Of a stretch of DNA of 58,619 nucleotides, positions 37,304 to 45,875 are shown one piece after another. The notes below the pieces were generated by a model that was not told where the DNA came from, did no database searches, and worked only from the letters and a program-made list of their open reading frames with translations. Origin of the DNA: an uncultured Clostridia bacterium (lineage in GTDB: Bacteria > Bacillota > Clostridia > Christensenellales > Aristaeellaceae). Each line of letters opens with the position of its first letter. The first letter of the stretch is position 1. The translations under genes were made by a program, and so were the position numbers. The stretch is from contig CAMVHE010000011.1 in NCBI GenBank assembly GCA_947167215.1, forward strand, positions 1 to 58,619, in the 5' to 3' direction.

Positions 37304-37398
37304 CCGCATGCTCCTTTAATTTCTGAAATCACGAACCCCGTGATCTGATATGTGCGGCAGAGGGCAGATGCTCCTCCGCCTATTCCAAGTCACAATAG

Positions 37399-37419
37399 AA
37401 AAAGTGGGCAAAACCCACT
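37399..37419 (-). promoter_or_regulatory. rimP leader hairpin (attenuator-like)
   Basis: On the minus strand AGTGGG-TTTTG-CCCACT followed by TTTTC lies about 50 bases into the rimP transcript. A second stem, ATCACG-N5-CGTGAT (37328-37344), lies close to the ribosome binding site. Attenuator-like leaders ahead of rimP operons are known in Bacillota; the match here is by eye. Confidence 0.5.
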
Positions 37420-37469
37420 CTCATTCCATGCAACTGTATCATCAAAAACATCATTCATAAAACAAAGGC

Positions 37470-37498
37470 ATTATATCACCGCATTTTTCGAAACACAA
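37470..37498 (-). promoter_or_regulatory. Promoter of the rimP-nusA-infB operon
   Basis: On the minus strand TTGTGT (37493-37498) and a perfect TATAAT (37470-37475) are 17 bases apart, giving a leader of about 160 bases. Apart from this promoter and the leader hairpins nothing is seen in 37304-37646. Confidence 0.65.
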
Positions 37499-37646
37499 GC
37501 CCTTTTTACTTTTTTCTTGCTTTTCTAAAAAAATTAACAATTTTCCTCTTCCCTTTTCCGCCCGGAACGCATGCCGGCCTGCTTTTTCCCGCCGACGCCA
37601 TGCGATTTCTCCGGGCGTTCCTCTGCATTCTGCACGAAAACCGTGC

Positions 37647-39029
37647 TTACGCTTCCCTTTCCTTCTTCCCCCTTGCAATCCACGGCCGTTTCAGGTAATA
37701 GACCGCAAAGAGGCCGGAAGTCAGCAGCCAGGAAACCGGGTAGCTGTACAGCAGCGTCTCAAGCGTATGGAACCGGGGAAGCAGCACCAGCAGCCAGATT
37801 ACCCTCAGGAAGCAGACCCCGAAGAGCACCATCAGGGTCGGCACCAGGGAGTCCCCCGTTCCACGCAGGGCGCCGGAGAGCACTTCAATCGTCAGATAGG
37901 TGAAATAGAAGGGAACCATAAACCGCAGGATGCGGAGGCCTTCCCGCACGACGTCTGCATCCGGTGTGAAGATCCGGTAAAGCGTTTCTCCCAGCAGCAG
38001 CATGATGCCGCCCATCACGATGGTGGAAATGACCGTCATCAGCAGACAGGTGCGCACGCTCTGGCGGACCCGGCGGTATTGTCCCGCACCGAAGTTCTGG
38101 CCCACAAAGGTCGTAATTGCAATTCCAAAGGCGCTGATGGTCATCCAGTAGAGTCCGTCCAGTTTGCCATAGGCAGTCCAGCCCGCCAGGATGTCGGTGG
38201 TAAATCCGTTCATGCAGGCCTGAATGATCACATTCGACAGGGAATACATGACCGACTGCAGGCCCGCCGGAAGCCCGATCCGGAAGATCTTTTTCAGCAG
38301 GGACGGTTCGATCCGGATTTTCCGGACCTGCAGCCGGCAGCAGTCCTGCCGGTGAGCCAGGGAAAATACCGTGAGGACTGCGGCAACCGTCTGGGAAACC
38401 ACCGTGGCAAGGGCTGCCCCGGAGGTGCCTGTCTTCAGGACCGCAATAAACAGGAGGTCCAGCACAATATTGGTAAAGCAGGCCACAATGAGAAAATACA
38501 GCGGATGTCTGGAGTCCCCGACGGCCCGGAGGATTCCCGCCCCGATGTTGTATACCAGTACCGGCACCATGCCCATGAAGATGATCCGCATGTAGGACAG
38601 CGCATACGGCATGACATCCTCCGGCGTCTGCATGAGGCTCAGCAGCGGCTCCGCGAGCACTACGCCGGATGCGGTGAGTATCACGCCGAAGATCAGGGAC
38701 AGGGCCACCGCAGTGTGTACGCCCCGGCTGACGTCGCGGTACTGGGATGCCCCGTACAGCTGGGAAATAATCACCGTTGCGCCGCTGGAGAGTCCCACAA
38801 AAAAGCCGACAAGCAGATTGATAATGCTCCCGGTCGCTCCTCCGACAGCTGCAAGGGCTTCCTTTCCCACCACATTTCCCACGATCATGGCATCTACGGT
38901 ATTGTAGAGCTGCTGGAAAAAGGTTCCCAGCAGGATCGGGAAAAAGAATATGAGAAGCTGCTGCCAGATTACCCCTTCCGTAATGGCATTCTCATAATGT
39001 TTCATCCGCCTGAACGGGTTATGTAGCAT
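37647..39029 (-). CDS. MATE-family efflux transporter
   Basis: A 460-residue protein with twelve predicted transmembrane segments in two homologous halves, the MATE layout (LGTFFQQLYNTVDAMIVGNV near the N-terminus and GLPAGLQSVMYSLSNVIIQA at the second half). It would export cationic compounds using a sodium or proton gradient. AAGGAGG lies 9 bases before the ATG. Single-gene unit with its own promoter; substrate unknown. Confidence 0.93.
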   Translation of the reverse strand: MLHNPFRRMKHYENAITEGVIWQQLLIFFFPILLGTFFQQLYNTVDAMIVGNVVGKEALAAVGGATGSIINLLVGFFVGLSSGATVIISQLYGASQYRDVSRGVHTAVALSLIFGVILTASGVVLAEPLLSLMQTPEDVMPYALSYMRIIFMGMVPVLVYNIGAGILRAVGDSRHPLYFLIVACFTNIVLDLLFIAVLKTGTSGAALATVVSQTVAAVLTVFSLAHRQDCCRLQVRKIRIEPSLLKKIFRIGLPAGLQSVMYSLSNVIIQACMNGFTTDILAGWTAYGKLDGLYWMTISAFGIAITTFVGQNFGAGQYRRVRQSVRTCLLMTVISTIVMGGIMLLLGETLYRIFTPDADVVREGLRILRFMVPFYFTYLTIEVLSGALRGTGDSLVPTLMVLFGVCFLRVIWLLVLLPRFHTLETLLYSYPVSWLLTSGLFAVYYLKRPWIARGKKEREA

Positions 39030-39061
39030 TGCTCTGACCCTCCTTGCCGCGAAGTCTATGT

Positions 39062-39089
39062 ATTATAATCCTCCTGCAGAACAAGTCAA
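39062..39089 (-). promoter_or_regulatory. Promoter of the first MATE gene
   Basis: On the minus strand TTGACT (39084-39089) and TATAAT (39062-39067) are 16 bases apart. Confidence 0.65.
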
Positions 39090-39112
39090 CCTTCCCCGAA
39101 AATGCCGTCCGG

Positions 39113-39141
39113 CAAAAAAAGAGCCCGGCGGACCGGACTCT
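39113..39141 (-). terminator. Terminator of the PF06541 membrane-protein gene
   Basis: On the minus strand AGAGTCCGG-TCCG-CCGGGCTCT is followed by six further T residues. Confidence 0.8.
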
Positions 39142-39189
39142 TTCATAATCCTGTACTCAGGGCCATGGCCCCTGTTTCCGGGGCGGCTT

Positions 39190-40191
39190 CTATCTTTCCT
39201 GCCCCTGTTCTTCCATCCAGGTGTGCACTTCCTTCAATTCCTCTTCATAATCCGCATGCCGCAGATCCGGGAAGGCACGGAGAAGACGGCCAATGCCAAA
39301 GAAGCGTTCTTTGTGAAGCGCTGCATAAAGCTCTTCTTTCAGCGCATGGACGGAATCCGAAACCCGCTTCTGCACGGCTGCTTCTTTCTCGTGCACCGTC
39401 CGGGAAACACCCAGGCTGGTTTCGGCAACGGATTCCTTCAGGACGGCGGTCTTCATCTGAAGCTTTTCGCGGGTTGCCGCCACATTTTCCCGGACTTCCC
39501 TTCCGGCCGTCTGCACCCGCTCCCGCTGTTCACCCAGGACCTCCCTGGTCTTATAGGCGCTTCCCCCGATCACCCTCGTCATCCCGTCCGAAACGGTGCG
39601 GAGGGATTTCTGCAGCCGATCGATCTCTGCCAGTCTGCGGTTCAGCCGGTTCACGGTAAGCACCGTAACAATGAAGTCCGCCAGATAGACCAGATAACAG
39701 GAGATCAGGATCGGCCAGCCGATGCGCTCGGGCACCATGGCGGAGGAAAACTGATCGAAATACGGCTGGATCATGCGCACCACAAAAGCGATGCAAAGCC
39801 CCCAGATCAGGCTGAATTCCAGACAGATATAGCCGTGGAAGTTGAAGGGCTTGTCGCTGTAATCCCACCATCTGGCGTGGAACAGCTTGAAAAGAAGCCA
39901 TCCTCCGAACAGTTCCACCGCCGTGGCAAGTACGGTGCCTCCAAGGAAAAGCTCCCAGAACGGTACCTGATCCATTGCGCTGACGGCTCCGCTCTGGCTC
40001 GCGCTGTCAATCAGCGCAAAAACGCTCAAGACGCCGAACCCGTAGATCGGGCAGACGGGACCGTTGAGAAAACCGCGGTTTACGATTTTTCCGACACATA
40101 CTGCATGGAAAACCACCTCGAGTATCCATCCGCAAACCGAGTATATCAGAAAAAACCATGCCACCTGATAAAACGTCATTCCAAAGAACAT
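39190..40191 (-). CDS. Membrane protein, putative ABC-transporter type IV family (PF06541)
   Basis: About 333 residues. The N-terminal 190 hold five to six membrane helices with FFLIYSVCGWILEVVFHAV, GKIVNRGFLNGPVCPIYGFG and FNFHGYICLEFSLIWG, which mark PF06541. The C-terminal 140 are a charged, helical, probably coiled-coil region containing KTREVLGEQRERVQTAGREV. The name of the family is historical; no ATPase partner is present, so transport is unproven. Start uncertain: an ATG at 40239 abuts GGAGGA, while the ATG at 40191 fits the family N-terminus better. It may be co-transcribed with the kinase-like gene upstream. Confidence 0.78.
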   Translation of the reverse strand: MFFGMTFYQVAWFFLIYSVCGWILEVVFHAVCVGKIVNRGFLNGPVCPIYGFGVLSVFALIDSASQSGAVSAMDQVPFWELFLGGTVLATAVELFGGWLLFKLFHARWWDYSDKPFNFHGYICLEFSLIWGLCIAFVVRMIQPYFDQFSSAMVPERIGWPILISCYLVYLADFIVTVLTVNRLNRRLAEIDRLQKSLRTVSDGMTRVIGGSAYKTREVLGEQRERVQTAGREVRENVAATREKLQMKTAVLKESVAETSLGVSRTVHEKEAAVQKRVSDSVHALKEELYAALHKERFFGIGRLLRAFPDLRHADYEEELKEVHTWMEEQGQER

Positions 40192-40297
40192 ACTGAACTT
40201 TCTTCCTGTAAAAATGAGATGATAGGAACCCGCGGGCATTCCTCCCGAAAGTCATTCCGGTCCGGAGCGCCGCAGACCGTCCCGTTTCCTGCTCCGG

Positions 40298-41212
40298 TCA
40301 GCCGAAGCAGTCCGCAGCCATCCAGGCTGCCCCTTCAGACGGGGTTCCGCGCGGCTCGATGATATTTACTTCCGGCAGGGCTGCCCGGATCCGCGCGGTG
40401 AGCCTGCCCCGGATTACCGGATAGTGCTTGCACATGCTTCCCATCAGAGCAAGTTCCCCGGACTGCATCTGCTTCTTATCCCATGCCGTCAGTACCAGTT
40501 CCGCCAGATTATCTGCCGCGTTTTCTGCAATGCTGATGGCGATTTCGTCCCCCGCCTCCGTGGCACGGGGAAGCACCGGCGCCAGGGCCGCCACCTGTTT
40601 CTTGACATTCTCCGCACCGTAGAGCCAGGTAATCAGGCTCCCGACGTCCTGGATTCCCAGTCTGGAATACACCAGTTCGGTCAGCATCGTCTGTTTGTTT
40701 CTGCCGTCATAGCTGCGGACAATCGCAGAAAGGATATCCCGGCCGACAGCATAGCCGCTTCCTCCGTCATCAATCAGGTATCCGTAGCCGCCGACCCGGA
40801 ACGTGTTTCCGTCCGGATCCCGTCCGTAGCAGACCGCTCCTGTCCCGGCGATCAGGACCGCACCATACCCGGTAATGGCTCCGTTCAGTGCGATCTCCGG
40901 ATCTCCTACAATCTTGACATTTCCCTGATAGCCGCATTCTTTCAATGAGGTTCCAACGGTATCCACAAGATTCCGATTGCTCGCCCCCGCCATGCCGATT
41001 ACCAGACCACGGCAGGCCTCCAGCCCGCCTTCCTGACATTTCATATAGGTGACGCAATCGCAAACAGTCTGTTCAATAGTTGCTTTTGAGGCACCATTCA
41101 GATTCAGAAGACCAAAGGAATGTTTATTCAGTACCTTACCTTCTTCGTTGGTCACACAGACCTCGGTCTTCGTGCCTCCTCCATCCCATCCGCAATAAAA
41201 CAATATTAGCAT
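40298..41212 (-). CDS. BadF/BcrA-type sugar kinase (N-acetylglucosamine kinase-like)
   Basis: An actin-fold ATPase of about 304 residues. The phosphate-1 loop GWDGGGTKTEVCV, a hinge near IAGTGAVCYGRDPDG and the DDGGSGYAVGRDIL region match the eukaryotic-type GlcNAc kinase branch of the BadF/BadG/BcrA/BcrD family. It would phosphorylate an amino sugar. The ATG at 41212 is close to AAAGGA; a TTG at 41203 has better spacing and would begin right at the family N-terminus. A long inverted repeat lies upstream. Confidence 0.82.
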   Translation of the reverse strand: MLILFYCGWDGGGTKTEVCVTNEEGKVLNKHSFGLLNLNGASKATIEQTVCDCVTYMKCQEGGLEACRGLVIGMAGASNRNLVDTVGTSLKECGYQGNVKIVGDPEIALNGAITGYGAVLIAGTGAVCYGRDPDGNTFRVGGYGYLIDDGGSGYAVGRDILSAIVRSYDGRNKQTMLTELVYSRLGIQDVGSLITWLYGAENVKKQVAALAPVLPRATEAGDEIAISIAENAADNLAELVLTAWDKKQMQSGELALMGSMCKHYPVIRGRLTARIRAALPEVNIIEPRGTPSEGAAWMAADCFG

Positions 41213-41245
41213 TCCTTTCCGGCTCATTATTTTGTCTACTTTGTC

Positions 41246-41276
41246 TGATAACGTCATGCATTATTTGACATTATCA
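41246..41276. promoter_or_regulatory. Long inverted repeat upstream of the kinase-like gene
   Basis: TGATAACGTCA (41246-41256) and TGACATTATCA (41266-41276) form an 11-base inverted repeat with one mismatch and a 9-base spacer. Its length and its place 35-65 bases ahead of the kinase start suggest a dimeric regulator site. No matching regulator gene is adjacent. Confidence 0.5.
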
Positions 41277-41564
41277 TTTTACCATTTCACAGTTTCCCGA
41301 GCAACTCCATTTTTTTCTTTTCTTCTTTCTCCCGGAGGATGGCCCGCTTCTGCCTCCGGCAGTGAAATGCCAGGATTCCTCTCTCCTTTTCCCGATTACA
41401 GGATACCGGATTCGGGCCCTTCTTCAGCGCAGGAGTCCTCCGTTTTTTTTCCTGCTTTTCCGCCTCCTCTGCCCTTCCGGACGAAGCCTTCCGGCGGCAG
41501 GACCTCTTTCTTCTTTTCTGAAGGCATATCCTTTTCCTTATCCTTTAAGAAACATGCCCGCCAT
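41277..41564. other. Pyrimidine-rich intergenic region
   Basis: No credible gene or known RNA is seen on either strand between the kinase-like gene and the serine hydrolase promoter. The plus strand is T/C-rich. Confidence 0.5.
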
Positions 41565-41593
41565 TTGCCAGCTTTTCTTCCATATACTATAAT
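41565..41593 (+). promoter_or_regulatory. Promoter of the serine hydrolase gene
   Basis: TTGCCA (41565-41570) and a perfect TATAAT (41588-41593) are 17 bases apart. The start codon is at 41823, so the leader is about 220 bases. A small hairpin with T-tail (CACAC-N6-GTGTG then TTTTTC, about 41645-41667) lies within it. Confidence 0.6.
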
Positions 41594-41822
41594 AAGTGCA
41601 ATGCAATCCGGAGTCTTCCGGGCCTGTTCCTTCTGTTTATTTTGCACACTTTCCTGTGTGTTTTTCTTCCATTTTTCAGAAGGATTTTTTCCGCGATCCG
41701 GTGCAAGATCCTCCTCTGTTCCAAACGAATCCGGGCAGCCTCCTTTTCCGCAGTTCAAATGCTGTTCTTCTGGCGGTCTGCCTGTCATCCTGTTTTTCCA
41801 GACTTCGAAAAGGAGCACTGCT

Positions 41823-42875
41823 ATGATTGACGATGCTTATCTTGCCCGAAAACTTGCAGAAGGAAAAGAAGCCGGCTGCTTTCCTTCTGCGGCGGCAGCC
41901 ATTGGCGTAAAGGACCGGGTGCTGGCGAAAGCCTTCATCGGTGAGGCTCCCCTGCCGGGCGGCAGTCCGGTAGATGAACATACCAAATACGATATGGCTT
42001 CCCTTTCCAAGATTATCGGTCCTACCATGATCGCCCTGCGTGCGCTGGACGATGGTTCGCTCCGCCTGGAGGAAACCCTGTGTGATTTTTTCCCGGACGT
42101 TCCTGCAGATAAACAGGGCATTACCGTACGCATGCTCATGACCCATACCGCCGGCTTCGCTCCCAGCTTCCGGCTTGATCATTGTCTGACAGACCCCGGG
42201 GATACCGTTTCCTGTATTCTTCAGCACCCCCTGTTCGCGGAGCCCGGAAGCAGCCCCAACTATTCCTGCATGGGCTATATTCTCTTCGGGAAAATGCTGG
42301 AAAAGCGCTTTGGAAAGCCCCTCGACCAGCTTGCCCGGGAGCGTGTGTTCTTCCCCCTGGGTTTGAAGGAAACCACCTACTGCCCCGCCGACGCGGATCG
42401 CTGTGCTGCGACGGAAGTGGATCCCCTCACCGGAAAGCCGATCATCGGGGTGGTCCATGACGAAAATGCACGGTTCCTCGGCGGTGTTTCCGGAAATGCC
42501 GGTGTATTCATGCCCCTCTGCGACGGCATCCGTTTTGCCTCCATGCTGTCGAAAATGGGAAACGGCTTCCTTTCCCGCAAACTGATGGAGGAAGCCATTA
42601 CCTGCGCCACGCCGGGACAGGAAGAGCACCGCGGGCTGGGCTTTCATCTGGCCGGCACTCCCGACTCCTTCTTCAGCACGGAAGTGCCCTCCCGCTGCTT
42701 CGGACATACCGGATTCACCGGCACCAGCCTCCTGGTCGAGCCGGAATCCGGTCTCTGGGTTCTCCTCCTGAGCAACCGTGTCTATCCCACCCGGGAAACC
42801 ACCGCCCTCTTCCCCTTCCGCAGACATCTTCACGCGGAAGTCTGGAAGATGTTCACTGCCTCCGTTTCCTTCTGA
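41823..42875 (+). CDS. Serine hydrolase, class C beta-lactamase/penicillin-binding family
   Basis: A 350-residue enzyme with the SxxK motif (Ser60-Lys63 in MASLSKIIG), the YSC tyrosine motif (NYSCMGYILFGKMLE) and a HTG third motif (FGHTGFTGTS). Such proteins act as esterases, D-aminopeptidases or carboxypeptidases; true beta-lactamase activity is uncommon. No signal peptide is visible, so it appears cytoplasmic. The frame is open far upstream, but AGGAG 7 bases before the ATG at 41823 and the start of homology fix the start. Confidence 0.88.
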   Translation: MIDDAYLARKLAEGKEAGCFPSAAAAIGVKDRVLAKAFIGEAPLPGGSPVDEHTKYDMASLSKIIGPTMIALRALDDGSLRLEETLCDFFPDVPADKQGITVRMLMTHTAGFAPSFRLDHCLTDPGDTVSCILQHPLFAEPGSSPNYSCMGYILFGKMLEKRFGKPLDQLARERVFFPLGLKETTYCPADADRCAATEVDPLTGKPIIGVVHDENARFLGGVSGNAGVFMPLCDGIRFASMLSKMGNGFLSRKLMEEAITCATPGQEEHRGLGFHLAGTPDSFFSTEVPSRCFGHTGFTGTSLLVEPESGLWVLLLSNRVYPTRETTALFPFRRHLHAEVWKMFTASVSF

Positions 42876-42987
42876 AAGGCTGCATGCACAGGGACTTTTT
42901 CCTGGACCTGCTGCTTCGGCTCCGCCCGCACCGGGATTTCTTCCGGAAATGCAGGCTGGATTCAACAACAAGGTTATAAAAGCCAAG

Positions 42988-43022
42988 AAAGGGCCCGGCG
43001 TACTCTGCCGGACCCCTTTTTT
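42988..43022 (+). terminator. Terminator of the serine hydrolase gene
   Basis: GGGCCCGGC (42991-42999) and GCCGGACCC (43007-43015) pair with one mismatch and are followed by CTTTTTTC. It also lies right at the end of the convergent leftward gene; in that direction the mismatch becomes a G-U pair. Confidence 0.75.
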
Positions 43023-43024
43023 CT

Positions 43025-43405
43025 TTATTGCATGCGACGTCTTCTGCGTGTTCCTTCTTCCTGGACTGCCGCAGGCTGTACTGGAGTCTCCTGCCTTGCA
43101 GGACGGACCGGAACCGGTTCCGGCGCGACCTGCTGCGGAACTTTTGCCTGCACCTGCTGTTTCGGCGGGAGCTGCTGGACTCCCATATAGGCATCCGCCT
43201 CCCGCTGTGCTTCGGCAAAAATGCGCTGAATCTCTTTCCCGGCCTCTGCGATGGAGCCCGCATGATTCATTCGGACCGTTTGGTTTTTCTCCATCTCCCG
43301 GACTTCTTTCAGTGCTTCCTCCAGTTTCTCAATCCGCTTCTGCTGTTTCAGCATCAGCTTCAGGAGTTCCGGTTTTGTCAGCTTTCTCAGTTCTTTATCC
43401 GTCAT
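43025..43405 (-). CDS. Conserved coiled-coil protein next to the CHAP lipoprotein
   Basis: A 126-residue protein. Residues 1-45 (TDKELRKLTKPELLKLMLKQ and onward) form a charged coiled coil, followed by NHAGSIAEAGKEIQRIFAEA, a segment I recall from small conserved Bacillota proteins. The C-terminal third is Pro/Gln/Val-rich and ends in an RRRRR stretch. No signal peptide. It follows the large lipoprotein gene by 16 bases and is probably co-transcribed, so a role in envelope assembly or protein scaffolding is possible. Function not known. Confidence 0.75.
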   Translation of the reverse strand: MTDKELRKLTKPELLKLMLKQQKRIEKLEEALKEVREMEKNQTVRMNHAGSIAEAGKEIQRIFAEAQREADAYMGVQQLPPKQQVQAKVPQQVAPEPVPVRPARQETPVQPAAVQEEGTRRRRRMQ

Positions 43406-43421
43406 ACTCTTTCCTCGGTGC

Positions 43422-45875
43422 TCAGTCTACCCGGATGGTCAGGGTATCAAAGCATTCTTCATAAATCAGGATGTTCTCTTCATCAACATGTACCGGGCTG
43501 AGGCGGAACGTATATTCGCCAGGCTCCAGACCCCGGATAATGCAGGAATCCGTGCTGCTGAATCCTACCAGCTCATCTCCGTGGGAAGCATCATGGACGG
43601 CTACCAGTCCCGGAACATGCCAGGTAATCAGCACTTCCTTCTCCCGGATTCTGGCCGTTGCCCTGCTGCCGCTGACAACCCGTTCCTCGACGGCTTCTTC
43701 GCCGCTGCGGACATCATAGAAGAAAGCATCACTGTCTTCTTCGGGTTTGGATTCCGCTGCAGGCTGTGCGGTTTCTTCCGTCGTCAATTCCGCTTCCACC
43801 GGTTCGGCCGCCGTTGCCTCTTCCGCGTCACCCGCTTCTGCAGGTGCTGCTTCCGCGGTTTCCGCAGGCTGATCCGGTGCCGTTTCTTCCGTTACTTCTT
43901 CGGTTGCTTCTTCGGTCTCCTCTTCTGCCGCAACCTCAGGGACTTCTTCCGGAGGAGTTGCATCGCCAAAGTAGACCTCTTCCTCTTCGTGTGTGACTGC
44001 AGGCGGCACTGCCGTTTCCTCCGGCAGAACCTCCGGCTCCACTTCCGGCTCTTCTACGATCTGCTCTTCTTCCTGCTCCTCCGGGAAGTCATTAATTCCT
44101 TCCCCGACCAGCAGGTCTCCGCGGATCCATCCGGCTACAGCATCTGTCTCCACCGCATACCAGGTTTTTCCGTCCATGCCGTTGGCATAGCCGGTTACCG
44201 TCACCGGTGTGCCTTTCTTTTCGAGGACCTGCAGATGGGCGCCGTTTACCGTCGCCTGGCCGCGTACATTGACTTTTCCGATATTCGTCATGGCACGCTT
44301 GGGCTCCCGGTACGTTCCGTAGGTGGTAACCTCTTCCATTTCCAGGGTCTGCACGGAATACTGCTGCATCATGTCCTGCATGCTGAAGAATCCGGTGATG
44401 GCATCATCCGTCATGTAATACGCCTTTTCGACAACCTGGTTATTGACATTTCCTTCAATGGTCTGAATCAGATTTCCGGAAACGCCTTCAATGATGCCCA
44501 TATGGCCGCGCACGTTTCCATCGGTTTCCAGGAAGATAATGTCGCCCTTCTTCGGCTCATACTCTCCGGAAAGGTGGAAGGCGCCAAGTCCCCGGGCTGC
44601 TTCCATCAGGTATCCTACATTGGCAGAGGCAAATTCGTTTGCAAAAGGAAGCTGGGCATAATGCACGGCGAAGCTCACAAAGGAGGCACACCATTCTGCA
44701 TAGGGTGCTCCCATGAAGTCGCCATACCTCGTATATCCGTCGAGGGTGCCCTCATCCCCGACGATAAAGTTCTCCGTGCTCTCTGCATACCCGATCTGGG
44801 TTCTTGCGATATTGACCAGGTCCCGTGCAAAATCGCCGGTGAGCTCCACCTCTTCCATGGTCCGTTCCCAGCTTGTCCTGCTTTCTCTCTTATTCTGGGT
44901 AACTGGCGCAGAGGTTTCGCGTACCGTGACATGTCCGGCGGCGTCTTCCGTGATAACATCCACATGGTATTTGCCGCCCTTGTCGACCACAAAGTTCATC
45001 TGATACGGCGGAGTTGCAATGGTTTTCCTTGTAACCTCCTCATCGTTCAGGGAAACAATGAAGGTGACCTTATACGGTCCGATGCCGCCGACGGGTGTTA
45101 CTTCCAGTCCCACGGTCTCCCCGATATTGAAGATCAGGGCACTCTTGAACAGACGGATGCTCAGTCCCGTTTCCTCCGTTGCTGCAGGCTGTTCCTGCGT
45201 TACCGGCTGGGACTGGAGCTCCTGCTCTTGCGGTGTCGGCTGGGACTGGGTCTCCTGCTCCTGCTGTGCCGGCTGGGACTGAGGATTCTGCTCCTGCGGT
45301 GTCGGCTGGGACGAAGGATCCTGCTCTACCGTCCCCGGGACATCCGGCGGAGACGCAGGATTATCTTCCCCTGTTCCCGGAACAGAAGGCTGGACTGCTT
45401 CCGGCTGCACTGCCGGATTGGTCGGTTCTTCTGTATTTCCCCCGGAAACCGGTTCCGCTTTCGGCTCCGGCTGTGCCGTTTCTCCCGGAACTGCTTCCGG
45501 GCTGACAGACGGCGCTTCCGGCTGCTGCTTTGGCTCTTCCTGCGGAGAAGCATTATCCGTGCTTTGCACGCTGCTGTTCACTTCAGCCGTTCCATTTTCC
45601 GGCTTTTGCTGCTGCTCTGGCGGCTTTTCCGGTTCCGTCCCGTTTTCCGACTTTGCATTATCTGCATGTTCTGGTGCAGCAGTGAGGACGGTCTGTTTTT
45701 CTTCTGCCGGTACAACCGGTTCCTGTCCTTCCTGTCGTACGGAATTTTCGAGAACGATTGTCTCCTCCGGAACGTTATGCGATTCTTCTTCTACACAGGC
45801 ACCAATCGGCAGACACATCAGACCGATTGCAAGTATCATGGCACAGCCTCTGTGTCCGTTCCGGTTTTTTTCCAT
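43422..45875 (-). CDS. Large surface lipoprotein with CHAP amidase and SH3 domains
   Basis: An 817-residue secreted protein. A signal peptide ends in a lipobox (LPIGAC, Cys27). Then comes a 200-residue Pro/Glu/Gln-rich spacer with four 11-residue repeats (189-232), an Ig-like domain (about 240-325), a CHAP cysteine peptidase/amidase (about 350-480; Cys396 in EWCASFV, His458 in RGHMGI, Asn475), an SH3 domain (about 532-591), a very acidic Glu/Pro/Ala stretch, and a C-terminal Ig or fibronectin-like domain. GGGGG lies 9 bases before the ATG at 45875. Probably a peptidoglycan hydrolase anchored to the membrane with a wall-spanning spacer. Confidence 0.85.
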   Translation of the reverse strand: MEKNRNGHRGCAMILAIGLMCLPIGACVEEESHNVPEETIVLENSVRQEGQEPVVPAEEKQTVLTAAPEHADNAKSENGTEPEKPPEQQQKPENGTAEVNSSVQSTDNASPQEEPKQQPEAPSVSPEAVPGETAQPEPKAEPVSGGNTEEPTNPAVQPEAVQPSVPGTGEDNPASPPDVPGTVEQDPSSQPTPQEQNPQSQPAQQEQETQSQPTPQEQELQSQPVTQEQPAATEETGLSIRLFKSALIFNIGETVGLEVTPVGGIGPYKVTFIVSLNDEEVTRKTIATPPYQMNFVVDKGGKYHVDVITEDAAGHVTVRETSAPVTQNKRESRTSWERTMEEVELTGDFARDLVNIARTQIGYAESTENFIVGDEGTLDGYTRYGDFMGAPYAEWCASFVSFAVHYAQLPFANEFASANVGYLMEAARGLGAFHLSGEYEPKKGDIIFLETDGNVRGHMGIIEGVSGNLIQTIEGNVNNQVVEKAYYMTDDAITGFFSMQDMMQQYSVQTLEMEEVTTYGTYREPKRAMTNIGKVNVRGQATVNGAHLQVLEKKGTPVTVTGYANGMDGKTWYAVETDAVAGWIRGDLLVGEGINDFPEEQEEEQIVEEPEVEPEVLPEETAVPPAVTHEEEEVYFGDATPPEEVPEVAAEEETEEATEEVTEETAPDQPAETAEAAPAEAGDAEEATAAEPVEAELTTEETAQPAAESKPEEDSDAFFYDVRSGEEAVEERVVSGSRATARIREKEVLITWHVPGLVAVHDASHGDELVGFSSTDSCIIRGLEPGEYTFRLSPVHVDEENILIYEECFDTLTIRVD
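45180..45311 (-). repeat. Four 33-base tandem repeats in the lipoprotein spacer
   Basis: Four 33-base units encode SQPTPQEQNPQ-like repeats (variants SQPAQQEQETQ, SQPTPQEQELQ, SQPVTQEQPAA). The unit number could vary between strains through slippage and change the length of the wall-spanning spacer. Confidence 0.75.

Noticed and set aside
37451-37678. Small Arg/Lys-rich frame at the rimP promoter
   Set aside because: It overlaps the rimP promoter and the end of the MATE gene and has no start signal.
41823-42875. Calling the serine hydrolase an antibiotic-resistance beta-lactamase
   Set aside because: The motifs fit the broad class C/PBP family, but there is no signal peptide, and most members of this type are esterases or peptidases.
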